From: an uncultured Clostridia bacterium
Lineage (GTDB): Bacteria; Bacillota; Clostridia; Lachnospirales; Anaerotignaceae
Reading direction: 5' to 3'
Length of the DNA stretch: 13,171 nt
Assembly: GCA_937919015.1 (NCBI GenBank)
Contig: CALFPN010000152.1
Coordinates: 1-13,171, forward strand
This document shows positions 6,065 to 12,447 of the stretch, piece after piece. Numbering within the stretch: position 1 is the stretch's first letter; every line of letters begins with the position of its first letter. The notes beneath the pieces are model-generated. The model worked only from the letters and a program-made list of their open reading frames with translations. It had not been told where the DNA came from and did not search any database. The translations under genes were made by a program, and so were the position numbers.

Positions 6065-8107
6065 ATGGATTGGAACAGTCCGGTTTCCCTGCTGAAAGGC
6101 ATTGGGGAGCAGAGAGAAAAAAAACTGCAGAAATTGGGGATCAGCACCATCGAAGACCTGCTGACCCATTATCCCAGAGAATATAAGGACAGAAGTGAAA
6201 TCTTAAAAATCGCAGACCTGCCCATGGAGGAGCCTTCAACTTTTCTGGCGCAGGTGAAGGAAGAAGGGCAGAACAGCCGTCATGGCAGATTGGTTTATAC
6301 CCGTATGAAGGTGTATGACGAGACTGGTTCGGTCGGTATTCTGTGGTATAACCAGCCCTATATGAAAAACAGTCTGAAAATCGGTGAATGGTATCTCTTC
6401 AGTGGAAAGCTGCAAAAAAAATATGGCAGGAAGGAGATCCTTTCACCCGAAGTGGAGCGGATCGGTGAAAATTTCGCAGGGGGGCGCATCATTCCCGTCT
6501 ATCCTGCTTCCGAAGGGATTTCTCAGAAAATGCTCCGCAATCTGATGGAGGATGCCCTTTCGCAGATGAGTGGCGGCATGCGGGAAGAACTGCCCCTGTG
6601 GCTCAGAAAGGAATATAAGTTGGCAGAACGGAATTTTGCCATTGAAAATATCCATTTTCCCAAGACGGAACAGGGATTTTATGATTCCAGAAGAAGGCTG
6701 GTTTTTGAGGAACTGTTTATCCTGCAGACTGCCCTTTATCAGCTGAAACATACCCTGGAAGACAGTGGCGAGGGCATCATTCTGAAAAAGAAAAAAGCCC
6801 TGCAGGAAGGAGAAGGGATGTTTCCCTTTGCGCTGACGGGAGCCCAGAAAAGAGTTTTAAAAGAAATTGAAAAAGATATGACTTCGGGCAAGATCATGAA
6901 CCGCCTAGTGCAGGGGGATGTAGGCAGTGGCAAAACAGCTGTTGCAATTATCACAGCGTATTGGGCAATCCAAAATGGCTATCAGGCGGCCATCATGGCA
7001 CCGACAGAGGTGCTGGCAAATCAGCATTTTGCATCCTTTCAGAAGATTTTTGAACCTGCAGGAATCAGGGTGGTTCTGTTGACAGGCAGCCTGAAAGCAA
7101 AAGAAAAACGAGAAGCTTTGGCGCAGGTGAAAAATGGGGAAGCCCAAATGATCGTCGGCACCCATGCAGTCATCCAGAAGGGTGTGGAATATCATAAGCT
7201 GGGTCTGGCGATTACTGATGAACAGCATCGGTTCGGCGTACGGCAGAGAAGCACATTGGCGGAGAAAGGGGAAGCTGTCCATACCCTTGTGATGACGGCG
7301 ACCCCGATCCCCAGAACACTGGCGTTGATTCTGTATGGTGATCTGGATATTTCTATCATTGATGAATTGCCTCCCGGTAGGCAGAAGATCAACACTTCTG
7401 CCGTGGACAGCCGCTATCATCAGCGGATCTATGCCTTTATTCAGAAGCATGTAAAAGAAGGCAGACAGGCCTATGTCATTTGTCCCATGATCGAAGAAAA
7501 TGAAAAGCTGGAAGTGCAGAATGTGCTGGATTATACGGAGGAACTGGTGCGTGAGCTGCCCGCATGTCGTGTGGCCTGTGTACATGGGAGAATGAAAGCT
7601 AAGGAAAAACAGGAGATCATGGAGTGCTTTGCCGCAGGGGAAATAGATGTGCTGGTTTCCACGACGGTGATCGAAGTTGGTATCAATGTGCCGAACGCCA
7701 CTATCATGCTGATTGAAAATGCGGAACGGTTTGGTCTGGCACAGCTCCATCAGCTGCGAGGTCGTGTGGGCCGCGGCAGTGAGAAATCTTATTGTATTCT
7801 GGTCAGTGATACGAAAACGAAGATTGCGAAAGAACGTATGAAGACCATGACAGAATCGGAGGATGGCTTTGTGATTTCCGAGAAAGATTTGAAACTGAGA
7901 GGCCCCGGTGAATTTTTCGGTATCCGTCAGCATGGTCTGCCGGAACTGAAGATCGCAGATTTATATAAAGATATGACAATCCTGAAGGAAGCCCAGTCTG
8001 CAGCAGCGGATCTGCTCAGAAAGGATAGATTTCTGGAGGAGGAAGAACATCTTCTTTTGAAGGAACATATTGCGGAGTATCTGGAAGGAAAAACGCTGGA
8101 AATGTAA
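6065..8107 (+). CDS. recG: ATP-dependent DNA helicase RecG
   Basis: A 680-residue superfamily 2 helicase of normal length. The N-terminal wedge/OB-fold region occupies about 1-240 (early KGIGEQREKKLQKLGI helix-hairpin-helix-like segment). The helicase core has Walker A GDVGSGKT (284-291), the DEQH box at 385-388, TATPIPRT (411-418), then motif V/VI STTVIEVGINVPNA and QLHQLRGRVGRG. The TRG-type C-terminal region follows (ERMKTMTES to GPGEFFGIRQHG). RecG remodels stalled replication forks and branch-migrates Holliday junctions. It starts at the ATG with AGGAGG at 6051-6056. The yloU-yloV-recG order resembles that in Bacillus subtilis. No motif residue looks altered. Confidence 0.97.
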   Translation: MDWNSPVSLLKGIGEQREKKLQKLGISTIEDLLTHYPREYKDRSEILKIADLPMEEPSTFLAQVKEEGQNSRHGRLVYTRMKVYDETGSVGILWYNQPYMKNSLKIGEWYLFSGKLQKKYGRKEILSPEVERIGENFAGGRIIPVYPASEGISQKMLRNLMEDALSQMSGGMREELPLWLRKEYKLAERNFAIENIHFPKTEQGFYDSRRRLVFEELFILQTALYQLKHTLEDSGEGIILKKKKALQEGEGMFPFALTGAQKRVLKEIEKDMTSGKIMNRLVQGDVGSGKTAVAIITAYWAIQNGYQAAIMAPTEVLANQHFASFQKIFEPAGIRVVLLTGSLKAKEKREALAQVKNGEAQMIVGTHAVIQKGVEYHKLGLAITDEQHRFGVRQRSTLAEKGEAVHTLVMTATPIPRTLALILYGDLDISIIDELPPGRQKINTSAVDSRYHQRIYAFIQKHVKEGRQAYVICPMIEENEKLEVQNVLDYTEELVRELPACRVACVHGRMKAKEKQEIMECFAAGEIDVLVSTTVIEVGINVPNATIMLIENAERFGLAQLHQLRGRVGRGSEKSYCILVSDTKTKIAKERMKTMTESEDGFVISEKDLKLRGPGEFFGIRQHGLPELKIADLYKDMTILKEAQSAAADLLRKDRFLEEEEHLLLKEHIAEYLEGKTLEM

Positions 8108-8155
8108 TTTTATTCATGGTTTCCATAAAAAATTCGTTGGATTTCGTATTTTTTA

Positions 8156-8184
8156 TTGTCATAGGAAAATATTTTTGCTATACT
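8156..8184 (+). promoter_or_regulatory. Strong vegetative promoter of rsmD-coaD operon
   Basis: TTGTCA (8156-8161) and TATACT (8179-8184) are separated by exactly 17 bp, and the -10 is extended (TGC before it). This is the best sigma-A type promoter in the window. The expected transcription start is near 8191, about 42 nt before the rsmD start. Confidence 0.85.
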
Positions 8185-8185
8185 C

Positions 8186-8220
8186 AGAATGATATATTCT
8201 GTAAAAATAGGTGTTTTAGG
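8186..8220 (+). promoter_or_regulatory. Candidate operator and leader motif, copy 2
   Basis: The 15-bp palindrome AGAAT-N5-ATTCT (8186-8200) lies across the expected transcription start, just 1 nt after the -10. It overlaps the motif starting TCTGTAAAAA at 8198, followed by TAGGTGTTTTAGG. The same pieces occur in the same order at the yloU promoter. I infer an operator or a leader RNA element; the regulator is unknown. Confidence 0.38.
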
Positions 8221-8232
8221 TGGTGCAGATAG

Positions 8233-8790
8233 ATGCGTGTCATTGCAGGAGCAGCAAAAGGGCATAATTTGCAGACGATCGAAGGGTTGGCGACCAGACC
8301 AACGACGGATCGAATCAAAGAAACTCTTTTTAATATCATAGCGTTCGATTTGCCGGAGTGCAGTTTTCTGGATCTGTTTGCCGGAAGTGGCGGCATCGGT
8401 ATCGAAGCCCTCTCCAGAGGAGCCAGCGAAGCTGTTTTTGTGGATGCATCAGCGGAGTGTCAGGCAGTGATTGAAGCAAATCTGATGCATACGAAACTGC
8501 AGGATAAGGCAAAGCTGATGAAAACAGACGTGCTTTCTGCGCTGGATAAACTGGCGACAGAAGGAAAATCCTTCGATATCATCTTTATGGACCCACCTTA
8601 TGAATCGGGGCTGTATGCGCCCGTGCTTCAGAAAATCAAGGAAAAGCATCTGCTGAAGCAGGAAGGATATCTGATTACAGAACGTTCTTCCCAGATTCCC
8701 CTGGAAACACCGGCAGGCATGGAAGTCCTGCGTGAAAAAGCGTACAAGACGACGATCCTGACGTTCTTGGGCTTGGAGGAAACAAAATGA
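8233..8790 (+). CDS. rsmD: 16S rRNA (guanine966-N2)-methyltransferase RsmD
   Basis: A 185-residue Rossmann-fold methyltransferase of normal length. The N-terminal RVIAGAAKGHNLQT and TRPTTDRIKETLFN (21-34) are typical RsmD substrate-binding segments. The S-adenosylmethionine motif I is FLDLFAGSGGIGIEAL (45-60), and the catalytic amino-methylase motif is DPPY (120-123). The enzyme methylates N2 of a guanine in helix 31 of 16S rRNA in the assembled 30S subunit. The ATG at 8233 follows an AGGTGG site. It is the first gene of the unit and overlaps coaD by 4 bp (ATGA), a common pairing in Bacillota. Confidence 0.95.
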   Translation: MRVIAGAAKGHNLQTIEGLATRPTTDRIKETLFNIIAFDLPECSFLDLFAGSGGIGIEALSRGASEAVFVDASAECQAVIEANLMHTKLQDKAKLMKTDVLSALDKLATEGKSFDIIFMDPPYESGLYAPVLQKIKEKHLLKQEGYLITERSSQIPLETPAGMEVLREKAYKTTILTFLGLEETK

Positions 8791-9266
8791 AAAAAGCAAT
8801 TTATGCCGGCAGCTTCGATCCTGTGACACTGGGTCACATGGATATTATCGAAAGAGCTGCAAAGTTATTTGATGTTCTGGTGGTGGCCGTGCTGGAAAAC
8901 CCCAACAAAAAATCTCTGTTTACGGTAGCAGAGAGAAAGCATCATCTGGAACTGGCAACAAAACACATTGAAAACGTAGAGGTCGCTTCTTTTCAGGGAC
9001 TTTTCGTGGATTTTGCAAAGAAAATTGGTGCGGATGTAGCGGTCAGAGGGCTGCGCAATACGCTGGACTTTTCCGCGGAATATCCTATGTATCTGATCAA
9101 CCGTAAACTGGGGGAAGGGCTGGAAACGGTCTACCTGGCAGCGGATGAAGAGCATCTGGCGTTAAGTTCCACAAATGTGAAGGAAGTCGCAGTTTTCGGC
9201 GGAAACATCGATTTTATGGTGCCTGCTGAAATCAAACCGTTTATTATAGAGAAATATCAGAAGTGA
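8787..9266 (+). CDS. coaD: Phosphopantetheine adenylyltransferase CoaD
   Basis: A 159-residue nucleotidyltransferase of normal length. The N-terminus is AIYAGSFDPVTLGHMDII, containing the TxGH nucleotide-binding motif (14-17). RGLRN is at 87-91 and the C-terminal ATP-binding segment is SSTNVKE (127-133). The residues before it (ALSS) lack the aromatic usually seen here (as in YSFISSS), a mild variation. The enzyme adenylates 4'-phosphopantetheine to dephospho-CoA, the penultimate step of CoA synthesis. The 4-bp ATGA overlap with rsmD implies translational coupling. The SD of the next gene overlaps the coaD stop. Confidence 0.96.
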   Translation: MKKAIYAGSFDPVTLGHMDIIERAAKLFDVLVVAVLENPNKKSLFTVAERKHHLELATKHIENVEVASFQGLFVDFAKKIGADVAVRGLRNTLDFSAEYPMYLINRKLGEGLETVYLAADEEHLALSSTNVKEVAVFGGNIDFMVPAEIKPFIIEKYQK

Positions 9267-9276
9267 GGGATATAAT

Positions 9277-9780
9277 ATGGATTCTGTATTGCAGTTATTA
9301 GATGAATTGGAAGATGTGCTGGATAGCAGCAAGGCTGTGCCTTTCAGCAACAAAGTTTCCGTTGATAAAGAAGAAATTTATGATATCATCAGCGAGATCC
9401 GCATGAAACTGCCCAATGAACTGAAACAGTCCAAATGGGTGATTGAAGAAAGAAACAAAATTCTCATCGATGCCCAGAGAGAAGCGGATGAAATCGTGAA
9501 AAATGCAGAAGACCGCATGGTTCGCATGGTTGATGATAACGAAGTAACAAAGAAAGCCTATGAACAGGCTGCAGCTATCATTGATTCTGCAAAGAAGACA
9601 TCCAAGGAAATGCGTCTGGGTGCTATGGAATACGCAGAAGGCGTTCTGGCGGATGCAGAAGGCAAGCTGAAAGAGCTGAAAGCCGTTGTTTACAGCGAAA
9701 GCATTAAAACAGACGATTACTTTGCACAGACCTTGAATGTATTGGCTGAAAATATTCAGGAACTGCGCATGGGCAAATAA
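9277..9780 (+). CDS. Coiled-coil protein, DivIVA/SepIVA- or ATPase subunit-like, function unknown
   Basis: A 167-residue, highly charged, mostly helical cytosolic protein with no membrane segment or signal peptide. Residues 1-50 form a small N-terminal region (DSVLQLLDELEDVLDSSKAVPF). Residues from about 50 to 130 look like a continuous coiled coil rich in Ala, Glu and Lys (ILIDAQREADEIVKNAEDRM). Such proteins are often labelled as H+-ATPase subunit B or H-like; the resemblance is probably only coiled coil. DivIVA/SepIVA-type envelope-growth proteins are an alternative. It starts at ATG 9277 with GAGGG at 9265-9269 overlapping the coaD stop, so it is the third gene of the rsmD unit. Its stop codon directly abuts the stop of convergent ylbJ; its probable terminator lies inside ylbJ. 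Confidence 0.8.
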   Translation: MDSVLQLLDELEDVLDSSKAVPFSNKVSVDKEEIYDIISEIRMKLPNELKQSKWVIEERNKILIDAQREADEIVKNAEDRMVRMVDDNEVTKKAYEQAAAIIDSAKKTSKEMRLGAMEYAEGVLADAEGKLKELKAVVYSESIKTDDYFAQTLNVLAENIQELRMGK

Positions 9781-10890
9781 TTACCTTTTACAGGTAAGGG
9801 CGCGGCAAAGCGCGCCAAGGAAAAATAGGCTTGGCAAAAGCCATAAAAATGACAGGGTAAAAGCAGTTTCCGTGAAAAAAGAAAACACGGGGACTGCTTT
9901 TTGTGCCTTCTGTTCAAAAAACGGATAGAAGAACCAGAAGAAAAGACTGCTGAAAAGGGCATTTAAAAGTTTCCCTTTGAGGTAGTCTGTTTTATTGATG
10001 GGGACTGCGGAAAGGACACCGAAGGTCTGTCCCAGAATAGAAAGGCCACCAAAGGAAACGAGGAAAGAAACCAGTGTCAGTCGTAGCCGAAAAGTATCGG
10101 AAGACTGACTCAGCAGATAGGCCCCGTTGGTCATTTCCAGCAGGCCGCTGCAAAGCCCCTGCAGGGTTTCGGCAGAAAGGGGCAGGATGCATAAGCCTTC
10201 GGATAGATAGACGAAGATGCCTGTCTGTTCCATGGCTTCGGATATTGCGCCAAACAGAATCAGATAGCCGCCGATGAGTAAAATTGTGTTGATGGCATCG
10301 GCAACGGAATCGGAGAGGGTTTCTGTCAGAGAAACTGCAGCGGAAGAAGGAAGATAGGATCTGGATTGGGTTGAAACAGACGTTTTCTTCCCGCGGAAAC
10401 GCCAGAGAATACCTGTTGTCACTGCGCCACAGAAGGAAGCCGCCAATAACAGATATCCGAAAACAGGCATGCCAAAGAAGCCCGTGCCGATGGTGCCGAT
10501 GAGAAACAGAGGGCCGGGGTTATTGGAAAATACGAGAATATGCTGAACTGTATCCAGAGAAAGATATTTTTTTTCATAAAGCTGTGCAGTAATTTTTGCC
10601 CCCATGGGATAGCCGGAAAGGATACCCAGAAAAAAGGGGAAGGCGGCAATGCCGTCCAATCCAAACAAAAGCTTTGTCAGAGGGCGCAGGAGATGTCCCA
10701 TCCGTTCCGCTGCACCGATGCGCAGTAAAATGCCGCAGGCCGCCAGAAAGGGAAAGAGAGAGGGGAAAACTTTGGTTAGCCAGAGCTGTATGCATTCTGC
10801 GGAGGCAGCGAGCATAGCAGAAGGATACCGCAGGAGGGAATAAATCAGAAAGCAGGCAACGCATCCATAAAGAAAAGAACTTTTTTTCAA
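9781..10890 (-). CDS. ylbJ: Sporulation integral membrane protein YlbJ
   Basis: A 369-residue polytopic membrane protein with about eight hydrophobic segments and the nucleoside-recognition/Gate-like signature: KVFPSLFPFLAACGILLR, then GILSGYPMGAKI, then FSNNPGPLFLIGTIG. In Bacillus subtilis YlbJ is made in the mother cell and is needed for heat-resistant spores; its transported substrate is unknown. I choose the TTG at 10890 (MKKSSFLYG): it is preceded by GGGGTGAT, matching the anti-SD, and lies after the tmcAL terminator. Starting further upstream would run through that terminator and into tmcAL. The last ~38 residues (from about 332) are hydrophobic, overlap a terminator hairpin and may be a lineage-specific extension. 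No clear promoter was found in the 73-bp gap; a sporulation sigma factor may read it. Confidence 0.88.
   Translation of the reverse strand: MKKSSFLYGCVACFLIYSLLRYPSAMLAASAECIQLWLTKVFPSLFPFLAACGILLRIGAAERMGHLLRPLTKLLFGLDGIAAFPFFLGILSGYPMGAKITAQLYEKKYLSLDTVQHILVFSNNPGPLFLIGTIGTGFFGMPVFGYLLLAASFCGAVTTGILWRFRGKKTSVSTQSRSYLPSSAAVSLTETLSDSVADAINTILLIGGYLILFGAISEAMEQTGIFVYLSEGLCILPLSAETLQGLCSGLLEMTNGAYLLSQSSDTFRLRLTLVSFLVSFGGLSILGQTFGVLSAVPINKTDYLKGKLLNALFSSLFFWFFYPFFEQKAQKAVPVFSFFTETAFTLSFLWLLPSLFFLGALCRALTCKR
9859..9902 (+). terminator. Terminator hairpin of the rsmD unit, inside the ylbJ coding region
   Basis: A 16-bp stem (9859-9874 with 9886-9901, two T-G pairs) with an 11-nt A-rich loop ends in five T. 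It starts 79 nt after the plus-strand stop codon. Because its 5' arm begins with AAAA, the minus-strand transcript also forms the hairpin followed by a T run, so it may act in both directions. It corresponds to ylbJ codons of about residues 330-344. Confidence 0.72.
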
Positions 10891-10903
10891 AAAATCACCC
10901 CAA

Positions 10904-10956
10904 ATAAAAAAGCCGAAACACTTCTTTTCAAAATATGAGAAGTCTCTCGGCTTTAT
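10904..10956 (-). terminator. Rho-independent terminator of tmcAL
   Basis: An 8-bp outer stem (10909-10916 with 10947-10954), a 3x3 internal loop and a 6-bp inner stem (10920-10925 with 10938-10943) are followed on the minus strand by a T tract (A run 10905-10911 on plus). It lies 10 nt beyond the tmcAL stop and separates tmcAL from ylbJ. Confidence 0.82.
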
Positions 10957-10963
10957 GTTTTCT

Positions 10964-12187
10964 TTACAGGATGACCAGAGGTTTTGTAAAGTCCTGATTG
11001 GGGCCGCGGTAAATGGGATTCGGGTATGCCAATGCATGCAGATCAGTGGCTGTTTTTTCCAGAGCCAGCAGAGCCAGACCATCTTCATTGAGCAGCGCAG
11101 GGGCTTTTTTCAGATTGGTCAGAACGGGGCATTTTGCGTTTTCTGTCAGGTCAGCCAGAATATCAGAGCAATCCTTGCGGAAGCCCAATACACGGATATA
11201 GGGCATCTTGGACAGGTTCATGAAGTAGGAAACTTCCTTTTCTTTGATATCCAGCAGGATATGCAGCAGGATACGCTGGATCTTTGTGCGGGTATATCGT
11301 TTTGTTTTGATAAAATCAATGATATCTTTCATATCGTAGCAGGAATCGATGGAGTGAAGGATACGATTTTCCAAGCCTTCCACTACTTCGGAAATTTCTT
11401 TGATCTCTTCTGCGGAGGAAGTACGCAGCTTATAATGGAGGGCCGGTGCCAGTTCATCCCAGAAAACGGGGGCTGTGCCCAAAGACAAAGCTTTATTATA
11501 AACATCATGGACATTTTCGGGCAGCTGTGTCATGGCTTCCGTGCTGCGGCCTTCGGCAAGGGCCTTTCGGATGGCAGCGGCAGAGGCAAAGCCGTCAGTC
11601 AGAGAAGGGCTGTTGTAATCCCCTTCCCGTTTGATGGTCATAGGTTCCATCGTGCAGTTATATCTGTCCAGAGCTTTCAGATATTCCAGACCAAGGATAT
11701 GATTGGGGCGGGAAAGGATCTCGCTGTTGATCTGGGAAACGGTTTCCAGTGCTTTTGCGCGGGCAGCGGGATAGGAAAGTCCTTCGTTCAGCTGTTCTTT
11801 TAAAAGTTTCTGGAATTCTTCCGTTTCGTTTTCCATCAGGCGGGCTGCTTCCTGCATGGAGTGCAGATCGCCGCTTTCGGAGCCAAAGCAAAGGATATCG
11901 ACGATGCCGCTTTCTTCCAGAATACGGACGGCGGCACGAGCAAAGGTTTCTGCGTTGGATGCGGCAAACAAAACCGGCAGTTCCAGCACCAGATCCACAC
12001 CGTTTTTCAGGGCGGCTTCTGTTCTGGTCCATTTATCGAAAATGGCAGGTTCGCCCCGCTGCACAAAACTGCCGCTCATGACAACCACAACACGGTCTGC
12101 ACCGGCACGTTTCTTGGCTTCTGCAATCATATATGCATGCCCTTTGTGGAAAGGGTTATATTCTGTAATGATACCGAGGGTTTTCAT
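10964..12187 (-). CDS. tmcAL: tRNA(Met) cytidine acetate ligase TmcAL (YlbM)
   Basis: A 407-residue protein, normal length. The N-terminal nucleotidyltransferase domain has GIITEYNPFHKGHAYMI with the HxGH motif (14-17), then VVVMSGSFVQRGEPA and DLVLELPVLFA. Later landmarks are LRPNHILG-like SRPNHILGLEYL and KREGDYNS. TmcAL uses ATP and acetate to form N4-acetylcytidine at wobble position 34 of elongator tRNA-Met, which improves AUG reading. The ATG at 12187 has an AAAGGATGA site upstream. It is transcribed away from the CheA-like gene from a probable promoter at 12270-12278 and ends in its own terminator. The family call is secure; older annotations call it UPF0348 or nucleotidyltransferase. 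Confidence 0.95.
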   Translation of the reverse strand: MKTLGIITEYNPFHKGHAYMIAEAKKRAGADRVVVVMSGSFVQRGEPAIFDKWTRTEAALKNGVDLVLELPVLFAASNAETFARAAVRILEESGIVDILCFGSESGDLHSMQEAARLMENETEEFQKLLKEQLNEGLSYPAARAKALETVSQINSEILSRPNHILGLEYLKALDRYNCTMEPMTIKREGDYNSPSLTDGFASAAAIRKALAEGRSTEAMTQLPENVHDVYNKALSLGTAPVFWDELAPALHYKLRTSSAEEIKEISEVVEGLENRILHSIDSCYDMKDIIDFIKTKRYTRTKIQRILLHILLDIKEKEVSYFMNLSKMPYIRVLGFRKDCSDILADLTENAKCPVLTNLKKAPALLNEDGLALLALEKTATDLHALAYPNPIYRGPNQDFTKPLVIL

Positions 12188-12269
12188 TTTTCATCATCCT
12201 TTCGGTGGTATAAATTAAAAATTTGAAATGATCTCCATTTGGATTTTTTTCCTTTTCTTCTCGTCTTTC

Positions 12270-12278
12270 AGTATAGCA
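12270..12278 (-). promoter_or_regulatory. Probable extended -10 promoter of tmcAL
   Basis: On the minus strand TGC followed by TATACT forms an extended -10 box, 82 nt before the tmcAL start. No good -35 exists; the region where it should be is occupied by the inverted repeat 12287-12307. Confidence 0.55.
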
Positions 12279-12286
12279 TAAAAAAC

Positions 12287-12307
12287 ATGATTTTTCTTAA
12301 AAATCAT
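12287..12307. repeat. Inverted repeat in divergent promoter region
   Basis: A perfect 9-bp inverted repeat (ATGATTTTT and AAAAATCAT) with a 3-nt spacer. It covers the -35 area of the tmcAL promoter and ends 2 bp before the -35 box of the CheA-like gene. It has no T tract typical of a terminator. The position suits an operator for both genes, but AT-rich DNA yields such repeats fairly easily. Confidence 0.45.
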
Positions 12308-12308
12308 C

Positions 12309-12337
12309 TGGAAAAATTCAAATTTTAGGACTATACT
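12309..12337 (+). promoter_or_regulatory. Probable vegetative promoter of the CheA-like gene
   Basis: TGGAAA (12309-12314) and TATACT (12332-12337) lie 17 bp apart, the same boxes and spacing as at 334-362. The leader to the GTG start is long, about 105 nt, and contains the repeated TCTGTAAAAA motif (12377) and a 7-bp hairpin (12353-12376). Confidence 0.6.
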
Positions 12338-12376
12338 TGTGGTAACATGGGTGAAAAATTGAAATGTTGATTTTTC

Positions 12377-12400
12377 TCTGTAAAAAGCGGTGTTTTTATG
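12377..12400 (+). promoter_or_regulatory. Leader motif, copy 3
   Basis: TCTGTAAAAAGCGGTGTTTT matches the rsmD leader (8198-8217) at 18 of 20 positions. Unlike copies 1 and 2 it lies about 40 nt after the -10 and lacks the AGAAT palindrome. Confidence 0.35.
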
Positions 12401-12447
12401 GGAGGGGCGGGGAAGGTGCTCCTTGATATAGCAAGAGGGTTGATGAA

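Noticed and set aside
4229..6169. A long minus-strand open frame (646 codons) opposite fakA
   Set aside because: Its product is rich in Cys, Phe and His in a low-complexity way, has no ribosome binding site, and lies wholly opposite a clear fakA gene and the recG start. It is a codon-bias shadow. The same holds for long frames opposite the anti-sigma gene (2434-3480), recG (6905-7933), tmcAL (10955-11803, plus strand) and the CheA-like gene (12331-13110).
9799..9816. A GC-rich 6-bp hairpin near the end of ylbJ
   Set aside because: There is no T tract on either side, so it does not qualify as a terminator; the stronger hairpin at 9859-9902 is a better candidate.
10926..10963. A possible sporulation sigma-E promoter before ylbJ (CATATTTT on the minus strand)
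   Set aside because: The -35 match is poor and the box lies inside the tmcAL terminator. The idea rests mainly on knowing that ylbJ is a sporulation gene.
10891..11088. An extended ylbJ starting at 11088
   Set aside because: It would overlap the tmcAL coding end and read through its terminator. The added residues are not membrane-like, and the TTG at 10890 has a matching ribosome binding site.
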